DNA from: Pseudothermotoga hypogea DSM 11164 = NBRC 106472
GTDB lineage: Bacteria > Thermotogota > Thermotogae > Thermotogales > DSM-5069
NCBI RefSeq assembly: GCF_000816145.1
Contig: NZ_CP007141.1
Span: forward strand, 186,001 to 250,000
DNA: 64,000 nucleotides
Direction: 5' to 3'
Shown here in pieces: positions 59,921-64,000 of this stretch; within the stretch, counting starts at the first letter, position 1, and every line of letters begins with the position of its first letter. The notes under the pieces are model-generated. The model was not told the origin of the DNA and made no database searches. It worked only from the letters and a program-made list of their open reading frames with translations. The position numbers and the translations under genes were made by a program.

Positions 59921-62098
59921 TCAGAAAGCTGCGCCAAATCTGAAGAAAGGCTTGAAGTTATCCCAGGTCCACTGACCGTTGAAGTTGTACGCGACTCCGA
60001 AGCCCAGCACACCCAGAAGTGGTATCGCCACGTCAAGCTCCGGACCGGCAGTGAGACTCAAAGTTGGTTGGGAAAGCGTCTCACCTGTTCCACCGACATC
60101 CACGAAAACAAGCGCGTACATCGGAAGCGTTTGAGATTTGAGATTGTACCTCAACTCTCCGCTGGCCAAGATGCCCGCCTTCGCTTTACCTCCATCCATG
60201 CCTCGCACCGAGTCGATCCCGTAGAAGAGGATCGTCTCCGGAGTGGTACCTGGGTTTTCGTACTGTTCAAAAAGCACAGCGCTCGTGAAGAATCTGAACG
60301 CACTGACGAGTTGATCGTTCCACACAGGTACGAAGATGCGCGCATCCAGTCGGAACTTCCAGTAGTCTCGATCGGCAAGAAAGTCGAACAAGCCGGCCTT
60401 GTCTACACCGAGGTATATATACTGACCACGCGCGGGAAATATAGGATCGCTCCTCGTATCATAAGAGTAGTTGCCGGAAAGAATGAGCGTGTTCTCCTTG
60501 AAATCACTGTACATTCTGTTCTCGTACGTCACGCCACCACCGAAGGCATGTCCGGAGAATCTGAGTGTGGATGCGTTACCTCCGACCTTGAGAACTTGCG
60601 TGCCATCAGTCCATTCGTAACTGAACAGCGCACCGAGAGTCGCAGGAATTTGGAACGGTTTTCTGATCGAGTAGTCGAACTGGACAAGCCTACTCTCGAA
60701 TCCGAGTTTCAACGTTGTCGAGAAGGTCTGGCCATAGCCGAACGGGTTCATCGTCGAGAATGAAAGTTCTCCGAAGAAACCCTCGTACCACGGTCTATCT
60801 TTGACGGGGCTCCAGGATATTCCGCCAGAGAGTGTGAACTTTTTGTCCTTCTCTTTGACTTCCACCACGACGGTCACGTCACGGTTTTCCGGCGTACCGA
60901 CGGGATAAACCGCCACGCCGTCGAAGAACTGCGTTCTGTTCAAAGCCGACGTGGTGTCGTAGAAATCTTTCTCCGTGAGAGGTTCACCAGATCGAAAGGT
61001 TACAAGATCTTCGACGACATAGATTTTCGTCCGATCAAAGCCCTTGAACTCCACGTTCGCAACGTACTTTTCAACTATGTTGAAGCGGAGCGTCTCGTCT
61101 TCGTCCACTGGCACGACATGGCACATGGGATAGCCGTTCTGTTTGTAAAGATCGATTATAGCCTGCATCGACCGCAAAACGTCAGGATTTCTAACGAGTC
61201 TGTACTCGCTCACGGACACAACCTTGCGTAGTTGCTCGGAACCGATCAGATTGTTTCCCGAGAACTCGATCTTTTCATACACCTTGCCTTCCTCGGGAAC
61301 GAACTTCGGTTGGACGACCTTCACCTTCATTACAACGGCTTTTTCAGAAACATTTGGTATTTCTATCTTCTCAAAATCGACGGACGTTTCCTTGCCAAAG
61401 TACACATAGTTTGCGAGTGTGGAAAAAACGGAAGAGATGTCACTGACGGTCGGATAGCAACGTTTTATGTCCTTGATCAGGAATCTCAGAAACGCTGGAG
61501 TGGTGTAGAAATCTTTGAGTGTACTGATCTTTATCTGATTTCGCACCTGTGAGATGTCCAAACCTTCCGTTTCACCCTCAAAGTATATGTCCCACAGTGC
61601 GTAAGGAACGACGTTGAACACGTAAACACTATCCTTGAAATCTCCACTGAGTTCGACGAGAAAATAGCCTGCATCTTCGAACATCTTCTTCATCGCGCTC
61701 AGGCTTTCCTTGACCTTCACCATGCTGAGCGCCTTATTTTTCTCGAGCGTGACAGCACTGGCAAGCTCTGTCGCCTTAACTATCTCCGCACCTTCAAGGT
61801 TGATCTTCCAGTCTCTGACGATAGGGTTTTCCTGAACTACAATCTGAAGTACGAAGCGACCTTCAGAGGCGACCAACTTCGGTTCGAGTGAGGAGAAATA
61901 TCCAGTGTCGAAGATCTGCTTAGCAATGTCTTGAATGGCTTCGTCCTTCAGCTCCACTCCAAGGTAATTCTTCACCAAAGGCAACAGTTCTGCTTCGGAT
62001 ATGGTCACCAACCCCACGAATCTCACGTCCGATATGACAATACCAAAGAGAAGCAATCCCAGGATCGATGAGAGCAACAACGTGAGAACCCTCTTCAT
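59921..62098 (-). CDS. bamA: BamA/Omp85-type outer membrane assembly protein
   Basis: The 725-residue protein has a signal sequence (VLTLLLSSILGLLLFG) and several POTRA-like repeats to about residue 400 (ISDVRFVGLVTISEAELLP; KVYEKIEFSGNNLIGSEQLR; YVANVEFKGFD). The C-terminal half is a 16-strand-type barrel with the lid-lock motif as SVRGMDGGK in place of the usual VRGF/Y, and a terminal Phe. It would insert barrel proteins into the toga. It overlaps the HATPase gene upstream by 4 nt, so it seems to share that transcript. Confidence 0.9.
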   Translation of the reverse strand: MKRVLTLLLSSILGLLLFGIVISDVRFVGLVTISEAELLPLVKNYLGVELKDEAIQDIAKQIFDTGYFSSLEPKLVASEGRFVLQIVVQENPIVRDWKINLEGAEIVKATELASAVTLEKNKALSMVKVKESLSAMKKMFEDAGYFLVELSGDFKDSVYVFNVVPYALWDIYFEGETEGLDISQVRNQIKISTLKDFYTTPAFLRFLIKDIKRCYPTVSDISSVFSTLANYVYFGKETSVDFEKIEIPNVSEKAVVMKVKVVQPKFVPEEGKVYEKIEFSGNNLIGSEQLRKVVSVSEYRLVRNPDVLRSMQAIIDLYKQNGYPMCHVVPVDEDETLRFNIVEKYVANVEFKGFDRTKIYVVEDLVTFRSGEPLTEKDFYDTTSALNRTQFFDGVAVYPVGTPENRDVTVVVEVKEKDKKFTLSGGISWSPVKDRPWYEGFFGELSFSTMNPFGYGQTFSTTLKLGFESRLVQFDYSIRKPFQIPATLGALFSYEWTDGTQVLKVGGNASTLRFSGHAFGGGVTYENRMYSDFKENTLILSGNYSYDTRSDPIFPARGQYIYLGVDKAGLFDFLADRDYWKFRLDARIFVPVWNDQLVSAFRFFTSAVLFEQYENPGTTPETILFYGIDSVRGMDGGKAKAGILASGELRYNLKSQTLPMYALVFVDVGGTGETLSQPTLSLTAGPELDVAIPLLGVLGFGVAYNFNGQWTWDNFKPFFRFGAAF

Positions 62099-62655
62099 TT
62101 CGATACCTCCCCTTCGAACAAGCTCTTCTCCAGTTGATCGATAACATCGTACAAGGAACTGATCACGATCGGAGAGGAAAGATCAGAAAAGATCTCGATC
62201 AACCGCGACGTCGATATCTCATAGCACGCATCCTCGTAGCACCTCTCTATGCACAATTCTACACCCTCTGGTGTCCCAGTCAGCAACGTGACCAAACAAC
62301 CCACGAGATCACCCACTTCCTGGCAGTCGACATGTGAGGTGTTGAAACATGCCGTCAGTTTCGTGCCTTTGCCTTTTTCGCTCTCAAGCTTTACGAACCC
62401 ACCAGTGGCCTCACACGCCTGTTTCAAGAACGGAAGGCCCAATCCAACCCTCCTAACTTTTGGATCGCGAGTCGTGTAAAAAGGATCAAAAACCCTGTTC
62501 AGTTCATCCTGTGTCATCCCTGTCCCGTCGTCTTCCACAGTGAAACAGAAGGTATCGCGCGTTTGAGAGATCTTCAGATGCACGTTTCTGGCCCCCGCCT
62601 TGAAAGAATTCTGAACTATGTCCATCACGTGATCAACGATCGTTCTCAGTCCCAT
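62095..62655 (-). CDS. HATPase (GHKL) ATP-binding protein of a hydrogenase-type sensory cluster
   Basis: The 186-residue protein consists of a GHKL ATPase domain with the N box (DIVQNSFKAGA), G1 box (EDDGTGM), F box (FDPFYTTR) and G2 box (VGLGLPFLKQA). A further ~75 residues contain CIERCYEDACYE, three Cys of unknown use. It has no dimerisation/His domain, so it is not a full histidine kinase; it resembles stand-alone ATP-binding proteins found with DRTGG and PHP genes near [FeFe]-hydrogenases. It overlaps the PHP gene by 10 nt. Confidence 0.86.
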   Translation of the reverse strand: MGLRTIVDHVMDIVQNSFKAGARNVHLKISQTRDTFCFTVEDDGTGMTQDELNRVFDPFYTTRDPKVRRVGLGLPFLKQACEATGGFVKLESEKGKGTKLTACFNTSHVDCQEVGDLVGCLVTLLTGTPEGVELCIERCYEDACYEISTSRLIEIFSDLSSPIVISSLYDVIDQLEKSLFEGEVSK

Positions 62656-63359
62656 ATCGTCAACACCTTGCTTGGGTCAGGATTTTTCAAGAAATCGAAG
62701 AATTCCTCTATACTCAACGCGTCGAGATCAAAACGTGTGAACCTGCAACCAATTTCGTCCGGTCTGTGTGCATCGGAGTTGGTCAAAGGCACATAGCCTG
62801 ACCTTAAGACTTTTTGCCATCCTTCCTTCGTTCTGACCTCAGCCATCCTCACACGATCGTTTGTTGGAAAGATACCCAGCTGGTACAGCACACCGAACTG
62901 CCTATCGACGTGCGCATAAACTGGAACGCCATCGAAAGCGAAAATCAGTTCCACGATCTTCTCCAGACTCATATCGACAGCTATGTGCAGGTATCCTTCT
63001 TCCATGGCTATGAACTCGTCGTTTTCGTTCACTAAGAGCTGATAACCCAGCGTTTCCGGATCGAACTCGACCTTCAGTCGGTGCCGTTTCAAAACTTCAC
63101 AGAACGTGTTTGCCACCTCGATTGAACGAAAATACGCAAGCACGTGGACTTCTTCTTGAGACGTGATCTCTATACCCCCTAACACGGGCACATCACACGC
63201 TTTTGTGAAAGATTCTAAGTTCTCGCAGCTGTTGTGATCACAGATAGCTATGATGTCGAGTCGCTTCTCTTTTGCTTTTGAACACACCACACTGGGAACC
63301 ATGGTTATATCGGCGCAGGGCGAAAGACAAGAATGTACATGAAGATCAGCTTTGATCAC
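62646..63359 (-). CDS. PHP-domain metal-dependent phosphoesterase
   Basis: The 237-residue protein has the PHP signatures DLHVHSCLSPCAD (residues 5-17), ICDHNSCEN, GIEITSQEEVHVLAYF, VYAHVDRQ and LTNSDAHRPDEIG, which supply the His and Asp metal ligands. The substrate is unknown. The GTG start at 63359 overlaps the DRTGG gene stop (GTGA); the 23-codon upstream extension lies antisense to nothing useful and inside the DRTGG gene. It is part of the sensory cluster at the right edge. Confidence 0.87.
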   Translation of the reverse strand: MIKADLHVHSCLSPCADITMVPSVVCSKAKEKRLDIIAICDHNSCENLESFTKACDVPVLGGIEITSQEEVHVLAYFRSIEVANTFCEVLKRHRLKVEFDPETLGYQLLVNENDEFIAMEEGYLHIAVDMSLEKIVELIFAFDGVPVYAHVDRQFGVLYQLGIFPTNDRVRMAEVRTKEGWQKVLRSGYVPLTNSDAHRPDEIGCRFTRFDLDALSIEEFFDFLKNPDPSKVLTIWD

Positions 63360-63688
63360 GGCTCTATGCCCATCCCGTACAACCTTCCTACGATTTCGAA
63401 AGGACTCTTGTCCGTCCTCAGTAAACAAACGCCCTCGGCCTTTGCTTTTTCAATTGTCTCGTTTGAAAAGCTGTGAGCGTTGCAGAGGACGATCGCACGT
63501 ATTCCCGTGATCACCGAAACGGCGATGATGTTGACGTGCGACTGGACCGTGACCCATATCGAGTCCGATTTGGCGTGTGCCATCACTTCACTCAGAAGGT
63601 CCCCCACACAGCCGTAGCGCACGTCGACCTCGCAGTTGCCACAACAAATTTCCAAGTTCAAGGTTTTAACAATCTCAGAAAGCTTCAT
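63356..63688 (-). CDS. DRTGG-domain protein
   Basis: The 110-residue protein resembles DRTGG-domain proteins: KLSEIVKTLNLEIC, then YGCVGDLLSEVMAH, VNIIAVSVITGIRAIVLCN and LRTDKSPFEIVGRLY. The domain is a likely regulatory ligand-binding unit related to CBS-associated domains. The ATG at 63688 has AAGGAGGG eight bases upstream, so the longer frame to 63775 was rejected. It overlaps neighbours by 4 nt on both sides. Confidence 0.86.
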   Translation of the reverse strand: MKLSEIVKTLNLEICCGNCEVDVRYGCVGDLLSEVMAHAKSDSIWVTVQSHVNIIAVSVITGIRAIVLCNAHSFSNETIEKAKAEGVCLLRTDKSPFEIVGRLYGMGIEP

Positions 63689-64000
63689 CTGCTTCCCTCC
63701 TTGTTTCTGCGAAATTCCATCTCCACGACTACTCCCGCACCAACTTTGGAGACAACCATCAAATTGTCCGAACATCTCTTCATGTTTGTGAAACCCATCC
63801 CCGCACCGAAACCCAATTCTCGCACGTAATCCGGTGCGGTCGAGTAACCTTCCTTCATGGCAAGCTCAACGTTGTCGATGCCCTTTCCTGTGTCCTCGAC
63901 ACGCACGAAGATGCTGTCAGGCTTTATGAAGCAGTAGATCGCACCCGTGCTTCCACTGTGTATCACGACGTTGGTCTCCGCCTCGTAGGTAGCGATCGCC
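63685..64000 (-). CDS. Anti-sigma-factor-like HATPase, C-terminal part (5' end outside window)
   Basis: The frame is open to the right edge and upstream codons continue the family pattern (AIATYEAETNVVIHSG). About 104 residues are present. The GHKL boxes are VEDTGKGI (G1) and GFGAGMGFTNM (G2), as in RsbW-like serine kinases or anti-sigma factors. It is the first visible gene of the four-gene sensory cluster, which in many anaerobes adjoins hydrogenase genes; those would lie beyond the right edge. Confidence 0.82.
   Translation of the reverse strand, partial: AIATYEAETNVVIHSGSTGAIYCFIKPDSIFVRVEDTGKGIDNVELAMKEGYSTAPDYVRELGFGAGMGFTNMKRCSDNLMVVSKVGAGVVVEMEFRRNKEGSR

Noticed and set aside
1-64000. 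CRISPR arrays, rRNA genes, prophage genes or further tRNAs
   Set aside because: I saw no regularly spaced direct repeats, no rRNA signature sequences, no phage structural genes and only one cloverleaf, but I read by eye and could miss small RNAs.

Overview
The window reads as chromosomal DNA of a member of the Thermotogales, most likely Pseudothermotoga or a close relative. This rests on an Omp85 protein of the toga envelope, the UDG-DtxR-epimerase-RarA gene order, the coaBC-rpoZ-gmk-remA-yicC block, tight operons with 4-nt ATGA overlaps, and many GTG and TTG starts with strong Shine-Dalgarno (SD) sequences. The genus is inference. Genes fill almost all of the sequence. There is one tRNA, one degenerate IS200/IS605 element, no rRNA and no CRISPR array.

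Layout. 1-8.5 kb: the 3' part of feoB; a phosphate group on the minus strand (DUF401 permease, PhoU-like DUF47, PiT); then alaX, a D-cysteine desulfhydrase-like gene and a clostripain-like lipoprotein on the plus strand. 8.5-12 kb: an IS200/IS605 element with intact tnpA and an internally deleted tnpB abuts the 3' stump of a TAXI receptor gene, followed by an intact fused TRAP permease. 12-19 kb: a TIM-barrel isomerase-like gene, two polysaccharide genes, an MFS transporter, a metallo-hydrolase and a lytic transglycosylase. 19-24 kb: DUF1659/DUF2922 small genes behind a LacI-type palindrome, an orphan nuclease-like gene, and a sugar ABC transporter without its ATPase.

24.5-33.7 kb: a defence-type operon on the minus strand. 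Its order is SNF2 helicase with a C-terminal PD-(D/E)XK-like domain, N-terminal half of a DUF1156 adenine methyltransferase, mntA, hepT, C-terminal half of the methyltransferase, and a DUF499 ATPase. The MntA/HepT toxin-antitoxin pair sits exactly between the two methyltransferase halves. Every junction from there on is a 4-nt overlap, so one enzyme appears to have become two chains with a toxin-antitoxin pair nested inside. This is the most unusual object in the window.

33.8-41 kb: a complete histidine operon, hisZGDCBHAFIE. It is preceded by a legible attenuator: a 29-codon leader peptide with three consecutive His codons, mutually exclusive pairings and a terminator. 41-51 kb: acetamidase, rarA, epimerase, DtxR-like regulator and family-4 UDG; then a DHH phosphoesterase gene that seems to need an AUC start, mutS, clpP, tig and tRNA-Gln(CUG). 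51-62 kb: a PEGA protein, a radical SAM protein, murA, a degenerate GGDEF protein, rpmE, an S1-domain protein, an L,D-transpeptidase, the coaBC-rpoZ-gmk-remA-yicC block and bamA. 62-64 kb: HATPase, PHP, DRTGG and HATPase genes typical of a cluster upstream of sensory [FeFe]-hydrogenases, running off the right edge.

Calls come from reading protein motifs and DNA by eye. No database search was run. Start codons were moved from the longest frame where an SD sequence and family length supported it.
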